A program made the position numbers and the translations under genes. Of a stretch of 64,000 nt of DNA, positions 1 through 7,662 are shown piece by piece. Source of the DNA: Actinotignum timonense (GTDB lineage: Bacteria > Actinomycetota > Actinomycetes > Actinomycetales > Actinomycetaceae); the NCBI RefSeq assembly GCF_030216305.1, contig NZ_JASOKT010000004.1, positions 83,538 to 147,537 on the forward strand, written 5' to 3'. Position 1 is the stretch's first letter. Every line of letters begins with the position of its first letter. Below the pieces are notes generated by a model. The model was not told the origin of the DNA and made no database searches. It saw nothing but the letters and a program-made list of their open reading frames with translations.

Positions 1-270
1 TGCGAGGGGTCACACATAGGGATACCAGCGCTTGGCGGTGCCGGTATCTCAGCTGAACTTCATCGTCCGAAAGTACTTTCGCACAAGAACGGCGTACATG
101 CAAGTGCGGGCGCGCCGGGGCACCGTTGCGCGGGGTGTTCGCGCAGGTCTGCGGGTGCGTGCGTATGTGGCGCGGCCCGGGCCGGGTGGCGAGCTTGCGT
201 GCGCCGGGGTACCGTTGCGCGGGGCGTTCTAGTAGCACGACGACGCCGCAGCCCCGCGTGGTCACCTCCC
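1..270. other. gene-free stretch at window start
   Basis: I see no convincing gene here; the short open frames have no ribosome site and no recognisable product. The stretch holds a perfect palindrome CGAAAGTACTTTCG at 68-81, a short inverted pair GATACC/GGTATC at 21-26 and 43-48, a 29-bp imperfect direct repeat (112-140 and 201-229), and at 235-252 a variant of the dispersed TACGACG motif found elsewhere in the window. The composition is GTGCG-rich and low in complexity. Confidence 0.6.
112..229. repeat. 29-bp direct repeat pair, 89 bp apart
   Basis: Bases 112-140 and 201-229 are the same 29-mer with two differences; both begin GCGCCGGGG and contain ACCGTTGCGCGGGG. The copies are 89 bp apart in the same orientation, in a spacer rich in GTGCG. 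No function can be assigned. Confidence 0.75.
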
Positions 271-1275
271 CTAGCGCAAGCGTTTTTCGAGGGTCACCTC
301 GGCGCAGTAGCCTTCAAACCCGTGGGCGGTGTACAGCCGGCCGGCCCCGGTGGAGCTATGGGTATCAACGTCTAGGCCAACGGTGGCATACCCGGCCCGC
401 GCCGCATTGGTGATGACACGATCCACGAGTTGGCCGCCCACCCCGCGCCCACGCACGGCTCGCAGCGAGCCGAGGTATTCGATATAGAGCTCGGTGCCGT
501 AGTCATTGGCGAGCGCGTAGCCCACCACCGCGCCGGTTTCTTCGCTGAGCGCCACGACGGAGCAGTCCAGGCGCATGCGCCACCCGGTGAGGAAGGAGTG
601 CCAGGATGCGGCGTCGTAATCGTAACGCCCGTAGTGGTCACGGAAAGCTTCGGCGTGGGCGAGGCGCAGCGGCTCTTCGTCAGCGAGGGTGGGGGCGCGG
701 AAGGTCACGCCATCAATGTGGACGGCGGGGATTTGCGCGGCCGGGCGGCGCATCACTTCGTATTTTCGGGTGAGGCGGTAGCCGAGCTCCCCCAGCGCCG
801 CGTTGGTTTCTTCTGCGTCATCATCGCGCGCTACCTGCACCGACAGCCCGGAGTAGCGGGTTTCGGAGCGTTCGGCGAGCCCGATGGCGAGCTGCTCGCA
901 GCGGCGGAGGAGTTCGGGGAGGTACGTGAGGTCCGGGCAGGCATAGCCAATATAAATATCGAGGTCATCATCTTGGTCGACGTCGCCCATCGTGGACACC
1001 GTGGCTCCGGCGAGGAGGTGTTCCCCGCGGTACAGCGCGAGGGTTTCGGTGGCCGGATCGACCTCAGGATTGGCGAGGAAATCGCGCAGATCACGCTCTG
1101 TGGCGGAGTGAAGCAGGGAGGGATCCGCGGCGCCCAGCGCAGCCCAGGCCGGGATGTCGCTCGGGGTGAGGGGGCGCCAGCTCAGGGCTTCGCTTGAGCA
1201 CTGGTTCGGGCTTTGCTTCGGGTTTTGCTCCTGGGGCGATTCGGAGCTGTGATTCGTCGTTGTTTCCTGCGTCAT
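271..1275 (-). CDS. two-domain GNAT N-acetyltransferase
   Basis: Predicted cytoplasmic acetyltransferase of 334 residues with two GNAT-like halves, roughly residues 20-165 and 175-334, the layout of mycothiol synthase-like enzymes. The C-terminal half keeps the acetyl-CoA pyrophosphate loop RAVRGRGVGG (about residues 272-281) and the closing YTAHGF segment; the N-terminal half is degenerate and probably structural. The start MTQETT is preferred because upstream codons read into a repeat element and are rich in Arg/Lys; MITKTN at 1299 is possible, and neither has a strong ribosome site. The 88-bp element at 1461-1548 lies upstream. The substrate is unknown: MshD-like activity is conceivable, but nothing in the sequence fixes it. 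Confidence 0.8.
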   Translation of the reverse strand: MTQETTTNHSSESPQEQNPKQSPNQCSSEALSWRPLTPSDIPAWAALGAADPSLLHSATERDLRDFLANPEVDPATETLALYRGEHLLAGATVSTMGDVDQDDDLDIYIGYACPDLTYLPELLRRCEQLAIGLAERSETRYSGLSVQVARDDDAEETNAALGELGYRLTRKYEVMRRPAAQIPAVHIDGVTFRAPTLADEEPLRLAHAEAFRDHYGRYDYDAASWHSFLTGWRMRLDCSVVALSEETGAVVGYALANDYGTELYIEYLGSLRAVRGRGVGGQLVDRVITNAARAGYATVGLDVDTHSSTGAGRLYTAHGFEGYCAEVTLEKRLR

Positions 1276-1460
1276 CTTCACGTTCGTCTTCGTTATCATC
1301 GTTGAGTTTGTATCCGGGGCGCTTCCGGGGCGTTTCCGGCTCGTTTCCGGGGCGAGCTGCTCTCCGTTCCCGGCCCTGTCTCCGGCTTTGCATCCGCCTA
1401 TGCGCCGATGCTCACTCGTGCCAGTGTAGCCGGCTACAACCTTCTTGCGTACCTTTGCGA

Positions 1461-1548
1461 CAAAGTGGTACTGGAGAACATCGGGCCTTACAAAGTGGTA
1501 CTCCACGACAGGAAATCGGGGATTGACTGTAGCTCCAGTACCACTTTG
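1461..1548 (+). repeat. 88-bp tri-repeat element, class A copy 1
   Basis: The left end CAAAGTGGTACTGGAG (1461-1476) and right end CTCCAGTACCACTTTG (1533-1548) are perfect 16-bp inverted repeats. The 12-mer CAAAGTGGTACT occurs a third time, in direct orientation, at 1491-1502. The element matches 20325-20412 at 78 of 88 positions with no gaps. It lies between the rplL terminator hairpins and the GNAT gene. CGA precedes and follows it, a possible 3-bp target duplication. It carries no gene. It could be a MITE or a structured RNA or DNA element. Confidence 0.85.
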
Positions 1549-1606
1549 CGATCCAGCAGGGCGCCGGACGGCCCGCATCGCAGAGCCTCACAGCCCGGAA
1601 ACCAAA

Positions 1607-1669
1607 CAAGCGGATACGCCGGGGCGTATCCGCTTGTGGAGTGGAGCGCGGGCATGAAGCCCGCGCTCC
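1607..1669 (-). terminator. double hairpin terminator of rplJ-rplL
   Basis: There are two adjacent perfect hairpins downstream of rplL. One has an 11-bp stem at 1643-1653/1659-1669 with an ATGAA loop. The other has a 14-bp stem at 1607-1620/1623-1636. On the minus strand the second is followed by a T-rich stretch (TTGTTTGGTTT), as expected for an intrinsic terminator. Confidence 0.8.
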
Positions 1670-1715
1670 GATGGCTGATTGTTCAGCCGACTAGCCGAGT
1701 TTTCGGCGTGCCGTG

Positions 1716-2105
1716 TTACTTGAGGGTAACGGTGGCGCCGGCGCCCTCGAGGGCTTCCTTGGCCTTTTCGGCGGTGTCCTTGTCCACACCTTCGAGGACG
1801 GCCTTGGGAGCCGAGTCCACGAGGTCCTTGGCTTCCTTGAGGCCGAGGGAGGTGAGGGCGCGGACTTCCTTGATGACCGCAACCTTCTTGTCGCCAGCGG
1901 CTTCGATAACAACATCGAAGTCGGACTTCTCTTCGGCGGCAGCACCGGCGTCGCCACCGGCAGCGGCCGGAGCGGCAACGGCGGCAACGGGAGCCGCGGC
2001 TTCAACGTCGAATTCCTCTTCGAACGCCTTGACGAAATCGTTGAGCTCAACGAGGGTGAGCTCCTTGAAAGCTGCAATGAGCTCTTCGGTCGAGAGCTTA
2101 GCCAT
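1716..2105 (-). CDS. rplL: 50S ribosomal protein L7/L12
   Basis: Stalk protein of the 50S subunit that recruits translation factors as dimers bound to L10. At 129 residues it has the usual length. The N-terminal dimerisation segment (about 1-35), the Ala/Pro/Gly hinge (about 36-58) and the conserved C-terminal domain with [15 protein letters not shown] are all present. The start has a GGAAAGG-like ribosome site. The gene follows rplJ after a 182-bp spacer and ends before a double hairpin. Expression is probably set by the L10 leader upstream of rplJ. Confidence 0.98.
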   Translation of the reverse strand: MAKLSTEELIAAFKELTLVELNDFVKAFEEEFDVEAAAPVAAVAAPAAAGGDAGAAAEEKSDFDVVIEAAGDKKVAVIKEVRALTSLGLKEAKDLVDSAPKAVLEGVDKDTAEKAKEALEGAGATVTLK

Positions 2106-2287
2106 GATGGCCTTCCTTTCCGCTCTAGCGAGCAGACTCTATCTGATGGGCAGAAGTACCTGCCGTGCAGATCTAACTGGGTGCGCGGCTGGGGGCCGCT
2201 CCGCGACGCGTATGCCGAGCCGCGAAAACTCCGAAATATCCGTGATAGTCGCTATTCGATACCCGTGATATTCCGAGGTGGAAGTGG

Positions 2288-2809
2288 CTACGCAGCCGCT
2301 TCCTGCTTGGCGCGCAAGGCGTCGATGGTGCGAACGGCCTTGGTGGCCGGCGCGTTGAGTACGTACGCTGCCTGGTACATGAGCGCCTTGAGAACACCGG
2401 CGGACTTGGCCAGCAGGACTTCGCGGGATTCGAGTTCCGCGAGCTGCTTGACGTCGTCTGCGGACAGCTGGGCACCGTCCATCACGCCGCCCTTGAGGAT
2501 AAGGGCTTCGTTCTCCTTGGCGAAGGTCTTGAGGGCCTTCGCGGCTTCCGGAGCTTCACCGGTAACGAAAGCAACGGCGGTCGGACCCTGGAAGGTCCCC
2601 TCCGCTACCTCGACTCCGGCCTGCTTCGCGGCGATATCAAGAAGGGTGTTCTTGGCGACCTTGTAGACAGCTCCACCCTGGAACGACCGGCGCAGATCTT
2701 TCATCTGGCCGACCGTCAGGCCACGGTACTCAGTAAACAGCACAGCGGTGGAGTTCTCGAAGAGCTCCTTGAGTTCCGCAATCGCTGCAGACTTATCGGT
2801 CCGTGCCAT
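2288..2809 (-). CDS. rplJ: 50S ribosomal protein L10
   Basis: L10 anchors L7/L12 dimers to the ribosome and represses its own mRNA by binding the leader. The 173-residue protein carries the typical N-terminal ELKELFENSTAVLFTEYRGL region. The start at 2809 follows a strong ribosome site (AAGGAGG, 5 nt before ATG); a longer frame to 2845 would run into the attenuator. The gene is read with rplL from the promoter near 3007. Confidence 0.98.
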   Translation of the reverse strand: MARTDKSAAIAELKELFENSTAVLFTEYRGLTVGQMKDLRRSFQGGAVYKVAKNTLLDIAAKQAGVEVAEGTFQGPTAVAFVTGEAPEAAKALKTFAKENEALILKGGVMDGAQLSADDVKQLAELESREVLLAKSAGVLKALMYQAAYVLNAPATKAVRTIDALRAKQEAAA

Positions 2810-2844
2810 GGGGCCTCCTTCCGGTCTTACCCGCAGGATCGGCA

Positions 2845-2985
2845 ACGAAAAAGCCCCGCGCGGTAAGGCACGGGGCTTGGATGACCTGCCGTGAGCACGG
2901 CAACATTCAGCTCTGTTCTTACCTGCGCTGGCCTCGCGGTGCGAGTTTGATCCCGTTGGAACCTGCGGTCTTTGGCATCGGTTAG
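2845..2985 (-). ncRNA. L10 leader with attenuator hairpin
   Basis: The transcript before rplJ contains the paired CGCAGGT motifs typical of the L10 leader, seen on the minus strand as AGACCGCAGGTTCC and GCGCAGGTAAG. A GCCGTGCTCACGGC hairpin follows, and then a GC-rich hairpin (2851-2858/2871-2878) followed directly by TTTTT. That last hairpin lies only about 40 bp before rplJ, so L10-L7/L12 binding probably controls termination there. The family assignment rests on sequence recognition, not a covariance search. Confidence 0.85.
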
Positions 2986-3012
2986 TCTATCGTTTTCGCG
3001 CGGCCACGCCAA
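2984..3012 (-). promoter_or_regulatory. promoter of rplJ-rplL
   Basis: On the minus strand a -35 element TTGGCG (3007-3012) and a -10 element TAGACT (2984-2989) are separated by exactly 17 bp. This places transcription start just before the L10 leader. Confidence 0.7.
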
Positions 3013-3149
3013 GGCCGTTCCGCGTGGCTTGCCTCACGGGCGCGGATAGGTGGCCCTCCGCGAAGATCCACTTCCGGCCCGTGCCCCGCCGGCGGTCCGA
3101 CACACGCACTGAAGGCGTACATATAGCGTGTGCCGGCCCCGTCCATATA

Positions 3150-3166
3150 GGTACGACGGCGCAGCT
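3150..3166 (+). repeat. dispersed motif, full copy
   Basis: GGTACGACGGCGCAGCT is an exact copy of the dispersed motif discussed in the findings. It overlaps the stop codon of the membrane gene 3165-4496 and lies in the spacer upstream of the rplJ promoter. Confidence 0.85.
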
Positions 3167-4496
3167 ACGCCAGCACCGGCCCGGCGAGCAAACACAGGTA
3201 CCCCAGCGCCCCGGCCCCCATGAGCACACCGCGCCAGATAGGCCGGTCTGCCAGGTGGGCGATAGCGGCCAGCGCCCCGGCCACATTGGCGATCCCGTAG
3301 CGGCGCGGAATGGAACGGAAGTAAAGGCCGCCGTTGATAATTTCCCGCGCCTGGACCACCACGCCCACAATAAGGGGCCCGGTAGCGCCCGATAGACCGA
3401 GCACCCGCCCGCGCACCGAGCGCAGCCCCGCCACCAGGGCGAGGAGCGGCCCGGCCAAGAGAATCCCGTAAGCCACCGTGCCCCAGATCTGGGTGGAAGC
3501 GGAGATGAGCTCCGGGGAGAAGTGGTACTTAGCCCCGGGATTGGTCAGGCCATAAGGATTGAGAAGGCTGAGAAGGAGGCGCCCGGTACTGGCTTCGCTG
3601 ACCGGGGAGGTGGAAATCGCGTTGATGGCCGGCACGTAGCCTTCCGGGGTACGGGCGCCCTGGATAGCATCCCAGCCCAGGTAGCAGGCGGCCACCGTAA
3701 GCACCTGGGTACCGAGCAGCACCGCGAGGGGGCGCCGCTGCACCCGCCCGAAGCCCACCAGGCCCGGCCAACAAATCGCCAAGGTGACCGGCACCAGAAT
3801 TGCCAAAATTCCGGTAATAGAAATGACCCGGGAGAGGCAGATAGCCGCGGTTATCAACGCGGGCAGCACCCAGCCGGTTTTCTTACCTACCACGATGCGC
3901 GCGCTCAGCCATACCGCGGCCGCGCCGGCCAGCGGGCCCACGGCGTCGTTATGCACCATGGTGGCGCTGGCCGCCACCGAGGGCACCGCCAGGAAGAACA
4001 GCGCCGCGGCGAAGGACACCGCCGGACTCAAGCGCCAGGCGCGCAGCGCGGCGTAGAAAAGCCCCACACCGGCGGCTACCAGCACCGCCGAACCCAGGCG
4101 GGCGCCCGTGAGGAAGCTCAATCCCGACAGGCCACCCAGGCGCGCGATGGCGCCGTCGACCAAAAAATACAGGGGCGGGTGGAAAGCATTGTAGTTTTCC
4201 GCGCGATAGGGCCAATCTGCCGGGGCCACCTGATCCCAGGTATCGCAGGGTGGTGGAGTGATGGCGGTGCCGGCCGGGGCATGGCAAGCCCACGCCTGCC
4301 GGGCCTGCGGGGCCATCACATCCCCGGGGGCGGGGACGGTGCCGCTGGATGCCTTGAGGGAGTAGTCCAGGTAGGTCCACTCCCCCACCGGGTTGATGGA
4401 CGGGTTGTGCGCAAAGGCCCACGCCGCCCACCCTAGGCAGAGCAGCATGAGGAGGCAGGCGAGCAAAGCGTCACGTACACGCGGATGGAAAGTCAC
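3165..4496 (-). CDS. polytopic membrane protein, GT-C/DUF2142-like
   Basis: An integral membrane protein of 443 residues with an N-terminal signal-anchor (about 8-28), a large first extracytoplasmic loop containing GEWTYLDYSLKA and HPPLYFLVDG, and about ten hydrophobic segments. The loop plan resembles the DUF2142 and related GT-C proteins in the polysaccharide locus, which suggests lipid-linked sugar transfer outside the membrane; this is inference. It lies between rplA and rplJ on the same strand, an odd place for such a gene. It starts with GTG, with TAGGCT exactly 6 nt upstream and no ribosome site, so the mRNA is probably leaderless. The stop overlaps a GGTACGACG motif. Confidence 0.75.
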   Translation of the reverse strand: MTFHPRVRDALLACLLMLLCLGWAAWAFAHNPSINPVGEWTYLDYSLKASSGTVPAPGDVMAPQARQAWACHAPAGTAITPPPCDTWDQVAPADWPYRAENYNAFHPPLYFLVDGAIARLGGLSGLSFLTGARLGSAVLVAAGVGLFYAALRAWRLSPAVSFAAALFFLAVPSVAASATMVHNDAVGPLAGAAAVWLSARIVVGKKTGWVLPALITAAICLSRVISITGILAILVPVTLAICWPGLVGFGRVQRRPLAVLLGTQVLTVAACYLGWDAIQGARTPEGYVPAINAISTSPVSEASTGRLLLSLLNPYGLTNPGAKYHFSPELISASTQIWGTVAYGILLAGPLLALVAGLRSVRGRVLGLSGATGPLIVGVVVQAREIINGGLYFRSIPRRYGIANVAGALAAIAHLADRPIWRGVLMGAGALGYLCLLAGPVLA

Positions 4497-4624
4497 GGCT
4501 CTAGCCTAAAGCACGGTTACGACAAGAAAAAACGGCGGAACGCGCGCGCCCAAAGCCCGCGGAACGCGCGGGCCCGTCACAGCCAGGTATGCGCGCAGAT
4601 ACGCGAACCGCCGTACATATAACA

Positions 4625-4656
4625 AAGGGCGGAGACCCCTGAGGATCCCCGCCCTT
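4625..4656 (-). terminator. terminator of rplK-rplA
   Basis: An 8-bp perfect stem AAGGGCGG/CCGCCCTT (4625-4632/4649-4656) lies just past the rplA stop. It is followed on the minus strand by TTTGTTATA. A GC-rich hairpin (4555-4561/4567-4573) lies further downstream. Confidence 0.75.
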
Positions 4657-4694
4657 CGCGTTACGCGTATATCCGCTTAATCGCCAACCGGCCC

Positions 4695-5396
4695 TTAGGC
4701 TTCGGCGCGAGTCTTGGTGGCATCAATCGGGATGCCGGGGCCCATCGTGGTGGACACGGTGGCCTTGAGGATGTAGCGGCCCTTCGAGGAGGAGGGCTTG
4801 AGACGCATGATCTCCTCGTAGGCGGCAGCGTAGTTCTCCAGGAGCTGCTGCTCGGTGAAGGAGGTGTTGCCGATGATGAAGGGCAGGTTGGAGTTCTTGT
4901 CCACGCGGAATTCGATACGCCCGCCCTTGATATCGCTGACGGCCTTCGCCACGTCCATGGTGACGGTGCCCGTCTTGGGGTTCGGCATGAGGCCGCGGGG
5001 GCCGAGCACGCGGCCGAGGCGGCCGACCTTGCCCATCATATCCGGGGTGGCCACAGCCGAATCGAAATCGGTCCAGCCGCCGGCAACGCGTTCAATGAGT
5101 TCGTCGCCGCCAACTTCGTCCGCGCCGGCGTCAATAGCCTGCTGGGCACGCTCGCCCTGGGCGAAGACGATCACCCGGGCGGTCTTGCCGGTGCCATTGG
5201 GCAGGCTCACGGTACCGCGAACCATCTGATCCGCCTTACGCGGATCCACGCCGAGACGGAACACAACTTCCACGGTTGCGTCAAACTTCGTCACCGACGT
5301 TTCCTTCGCGAGGCGCATTGCCTCCACGGGGGTGTAGAGCACACCGGGCGCAATCTTTTCTGCTGCGGCGCGGTATGCCTTCGAGCGCTTTGCCAT
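4695..5396 (-). CDS. rplA: 50S ribosomal protein L1
   Basis: L1 forms the mobile stalk near the ribosomal E site and in many bacteria represses its own operon. The 233-residue length is normal. The signature segment [19 protein letters not shown] is intact in the centre. The start MAKRSKAY has the ribosome site AAGGAGA; the longer upstream frame is not supported. It follows rplK after 175 bp that contain a 9-bp inverted repeat GCTAAGAGC/GCTCTTAGC (5475-5483/5497-5505). Confidence 0.98.
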   Translation of the reverse strand: MAKRSKAYRAAAEKIAPGVLYTPVEAMRLAKETSVTKFDATVEVVFRLGVDPRKADQMVRGTVSLPNGTGKTARVIVFAQGERAQQAIDAGADEVGGDELIERVAGGWTDFDSAVATPDMMGKVGRLGRVLGPRGLMPNPKTGTVTMDVAKAVSDIKGGRIEFRVDKNSNLPFIIGNTSFTEQQLLENYAAAYEEIMRLKPSSSKGRYILKATVSTTMGPGIPIDATKTRAEA

Positions 5397-5571
5397 TTCT
5401 GCTTCTCCTTTAGTGCAGGTGTGGTCAACGAGCCTGCGTGGCCCTTCCACGGTTCCACTCGGGAACCTGCGGATGCTAAGAGCGCGGTTGCTCGATGCTC
5501 TTAGCTCCGGTTACGTTGTGGTCTCAGATTGCGGTGGAACGACGGCGCTGCCGCCTTCCAGCACGCGCTAT
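5397..5571 (-). promoter_or_regulatory. rplK-rplA spacer with stem-loops
   Basis: The 175-bp spacer holds a perfect 9-bp stem (GCTAAGAGC 5475-5483, GCTCTTAGC 5497-5505) and a short hairpin GGTTCC/GGAACC just beside it. At 5536-5552 it has a diverged copy of the dispersed TACGACG motif. L1 control of this operon is known in other bacteria, but I cannot show that this stem is an L1 site. Confidence 0.4.
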
Positions 5572-6006
5572 TTAGATAGCGTCCGAGGTGATGCCCATGG
5601 AGCGGGCGGTGCCGGCGATGATGCGGGCGGCGTTGTCAATGTCATTCGCATTGAGGTCCGGCTCCTTGATCTTCGCGATTTCGCGAAGCTGATCGGCCGT
5701 GAGGTGCCCAACCTTCTGGGTGTGCGGAGTGGGCGAACCCTTCTGCACCCCGGCAGCCTTCTTGATGAGCTGCGCCGCCGGCGGGGTCTTGAGAACGAAA
5801 TCAAATGTGCGGTCTTCGTAGACGGTGATTTCCACCGGGACGATGTTTCCGCGCTGGGATTCGGTCGCGGCGTTGTACGCCTTCGTGAACTCAACAATGT
5901 TCACGCCGTGCTGACCGAGAGCCGGACCAACCGGCGGGGCCGGGGTGGCCTGGCCGGCAGGAATCTGTAGCTTAATGAAGCCTGCAACCTTCTTCTTCGG
6001 TGCCAT
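5572..6006 (-). CDS. rplK: 50S ribosomal protein L11
   Basis: L11 shapes the GTPase-associated centre of 23S rRNA. The protein is 144 residues. It has the proline-rich N-terminus ([20 protein letters not shown]) and the RNA-binding C-terminal domain with [20 protein letters not shown]. The start MAPKKK has an AAAAGGA ribosome site. A perfect 8-bp hairpin (6031-6038/6047-6054) sits in the leader 25-48 nt before the start. Confidence 0.98.
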   Translation of the reverse strand: MAPKKKVAGFIKLQIPAGQATPAPPVGPALGQHGVNIVEFTKAYNAATESQRGNIVPVEITVYEDRTFDFVLKTPPAAQLIKKAAGVQKGSPTPHTQKVGHLTADQLREIAKIKEPDLNANDIDNAARIIAGTARSMGITSDAI

Positions 6007-6064
6007 ATCTGGTCCTTTTCTCATTGAACAGCCGTCGCAATGGCTAGCGACGGCACGCCTATCT

Positions 6065-6092
6065 ATATTACGGGAAAGTGAGCGATGCACAA
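6065..6092 (-). promoter_or_regulatory. probable promoter of rplK-rplA
   Basis: On the minus strand TTGTGC (6087-6092) and TAATAT (6065-6070) are 16 bp apart. They lie between the nusG terminator hairpin and the rplK leader hairpin. The spacing is at the short end of the normal range. Confidence 0.5.
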
Positions 6093-6126
6093 AGCCCCGC
6101 CTGTGTGAGACACACCGCGGAGCTTG
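6091..6126 (-). terminator. terminator of secE-nusG
   Basis: On the minus strand an imperfect hairpin pairs AAGCTCCGC with GCGGGGCTT through an inner GTGTG/CACAC stem and is followed by TTTGTG. It lies between nusG and rplK. Confidence 0.6.
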
Positions 6127-6213
6127 TGTTGAATTGCGCGAGATACGAGCCTGCGTTGCCGCCGTGCTCGCGTTTCTGCGCTCTTACGTCTATGCGTGCG
6201 CCGGTTTACGGAA

Positions 6214-6232
6214 GTACGACGACGCCGCAGCT
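6214..6232 (+). repeat. dispersed motif, long variant
   Basis: GTACGACGACGCCGCAGCT is the form of the dispersed motif with one extra CGN triplet. It lies 13 bp beyond the nusG stop and next to a GCGTGCG-rich stretch. Confidence 0.75.
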
Positions 6233-6244
6233 GCCACGTGGAAC

Positions 6245-7057
6245 TTAGTCTTCCTTGCGCACCTGGGCGAAGGAGAGCTCCACCGGGGTTTCCTGACCGA
6301 CGAGCGTCATCATCACGGTGAGGCGCTGGTTTTCCGCGTCGATTTCCGAGACGGTGGCCGGCATTCCGGCCCACGGTTCGGCGGTGAGGGTGACCGGATC
6401 GCCCACTTCGAAGGGAGCGATGGTTTCCGGAGTGGCGCCGGTGGGCAGACCCGCGGCGCGTGCCTCATCTGCCGCGGCGGCTTCCACCACCGGGGTCAGC
6501 ATGGTGACAACCTCATCAAAGGTGAGGGCCACCGGGGTACGGCCATTGCCTACGAAACCGGTCACGCCATTGGTGGATTGCACCACGCGCCAGGAATCAT
6601 CGGTGAGGTTCATGCGAATGAGCACGTATCCGGGCATGCGCACCCGCGATACCAGCTTGCGCTGCCCGCGGCGCACTTCGAAGACTTCTTCCATGGGGAC
6701 TTCGATCTGGAAGATGTAGTCCTCCATGTTCATGGAGACAAGGCGGACTTCCAAGTCCTGCTTGACGCGCTTTTCGTAACCGGAGTACGTGTGGAGAACG
6801 TACCAGCGGCCTTCCAGGCCCTTGAGCTTGGCCCGCACCTCTTCTTCGGTGACGATGCCGTCCTTCTTCTTGCCCTTCTTGGAGGAAGCCGGAGCGGTTT
6901 CCTCACCGGGCGCAGCATCCGCGGTTTCTTCCGCGGCTACGCTTTCCGGGGTGGTGGTATCGGTGAGGGAATCCGCGCTGGGAGCAGCCTCCTCAGCGGG
7001 CGCGCTTGCACCCGGTTCCATAAAAAGATCGTCGTGCGCGGTATTGTTCTCAGACAC
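6245..7057 (-). CDS. nusG: transcription elongation factor NusG
   Basis: NusG binds RNA polymerase and couples it to pausing, Rho and the ribosome. At 270 residues it has the long acidic Ala/Glu/Thr-rich N-terminal extension common in actinobacteria (about 1-75), then the NGN domain starting RWYVLHTYSGYEKRVK (residue 84 on) and the KOW domain from about residue 213 (FEVGDPVTL). The GTG start has the ribosome site GAGGGAA. It follows secE by 42 bp, so secE-nusG are one transcript. Confidence 0.97.
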   Translation of the reverse strand: MSENNTAHDDLFMEPGASAPAEEAAPSADSLTDTTTPESVAAEETADAAPGEETAPASSKKGKKKDGIVTEEEVRAKLKGLEGRWYVLHTYSGYEKRVKQDLEVRLVSMNMEDYIFQIEVPMEEVFEVRRGQRKLVSRVRMPGYVLIRMNLTDDSWRVVQSTNGVTGFVGNGRTPVALTFDEVVTMLTPVVEAAAADEARAAGLPTGATPETIAPFEVGDPVTLTAEPWAGMPATVSEIDAENQRLTVMMTLVGQETPVELSFAQVRKED

Positions 7058-7099
7058 GCTGTTCCCTCACTGTTCTTGGGGCCGGCCCTGGTTCTGGAC

Positions 7100-7339
7100 C
7101 TACCCGAAGATCCAGACGGTGGCGCGACCGAAAATAAGATCGAAGATTCCGATAAAGACCATCACGGCGAGGATGAAGAGCACCACCGTGGTGAACAGCT
7201 GCCCCAGTTCCTCCCGGGAGGGGCGCTGGACGCGCTTCAATTCACCGAAGATTTCGTGGAAGAACTGCGCGAGCCGGGCAAAGAAGCCCTTCTTCTCCGC
7301 AGCGCCCTTGGAGGACTTGGATGCTGCAACTTCCTTCAC
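7100..7339 (-). CDS. secE: preprotein translocase subunit SecE
   Basis: Small subunit that clamps SecY in the SecYEG channel. It is 79 residues long with one transmembrane helix (about 50-72), the short form usual in Gram-positive bacteria, preceded by the conserved amphipathic segment GELKRVQRPSREEL. The GTG start at 7339 is chosen because AAAAGGA lies 6 nt upstream; the longer TTG frame to 7366 has no ribosome site. It lies just downstream of tRNA-Trp. Confidence 0.95.
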   Translation of the reverse strand: MKEVAASKSSKGAAEKKGFFARLAQFFHEIFGELKRVQRPSREELGQLFTTVVLFILAVMVFIGIFDLIFGRATVWIFG

Positions 7340-7394
7340 AGTGCGTCCTTTTCCTCGTCGTAACAATGCCCCGTCAGTATTGGCGGGGCAGGAG

Positions 7395-7467
7395 CAGGGT
7401 AGGAGGGACTCGAACCCCCAACCGCCGGTTTTGGAGACCGATGCGCTACCAATTGCGCCACTACCCT
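7395..7467 (-). tRNA. tRNA-Trp (CCA)
   Basis: The 73-nt minus-strand sequence folds as a cloverleaf with acceptor pairs AGGGTAG/CTACCCT, anticodon loop TCTCCAAAA (anticodon CCA) and a T-arm GGTTCGAGTCC. It lies directly upstream of secE, a common actinobacterial arrangement. CATAAT on the minus strand (7485-7490) may be the -10 element. Confidence 0.95.
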
Positions 7468-7626
7468 AGGTTGGCAACTCCACCATTATGCCTGAAACCG
7501 GGGTGCTCCGCGAGCTCCGGCCGCCAGGTGGACGTTGGAGTATCACGACCGCGAGGCCGTCATACCCGGAATAGCATAGTCGATAACGCCCCGGCCGTCC
7601 ACTTCCGCACCTTCCCTTGGAGAAAG

Positions 7627-7662
7627 GTCACAGCCTCGGCCGGGACAGTGTTTAATGGGAGG
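7627..7662 (+). promoter_or_regulatory. probable leaderless promoter of the aminotransferase
   Basis: TTTAAT (7651-7656) lies exactly 6 bp before the GTG start, with GTCACA (7627-7632) 18 bp further upstream as a weak -35. The GGGAGG next to the GTG is too close to act as a ribosome site. Confidence 0.5.

Noticed and set aside
1408..2268. 286-residue plus-strand frame across the 88-bp element and rplL
   Set aside because: It runs through a repeat and antisense to a ribosomal protein gene; no product is recognisable.
2290..2810. rplJ starting upstream at 2845
   Set aside because: That start would lie within the attenuator hairpin; the ATG at 2809 has a strong ribosome site.
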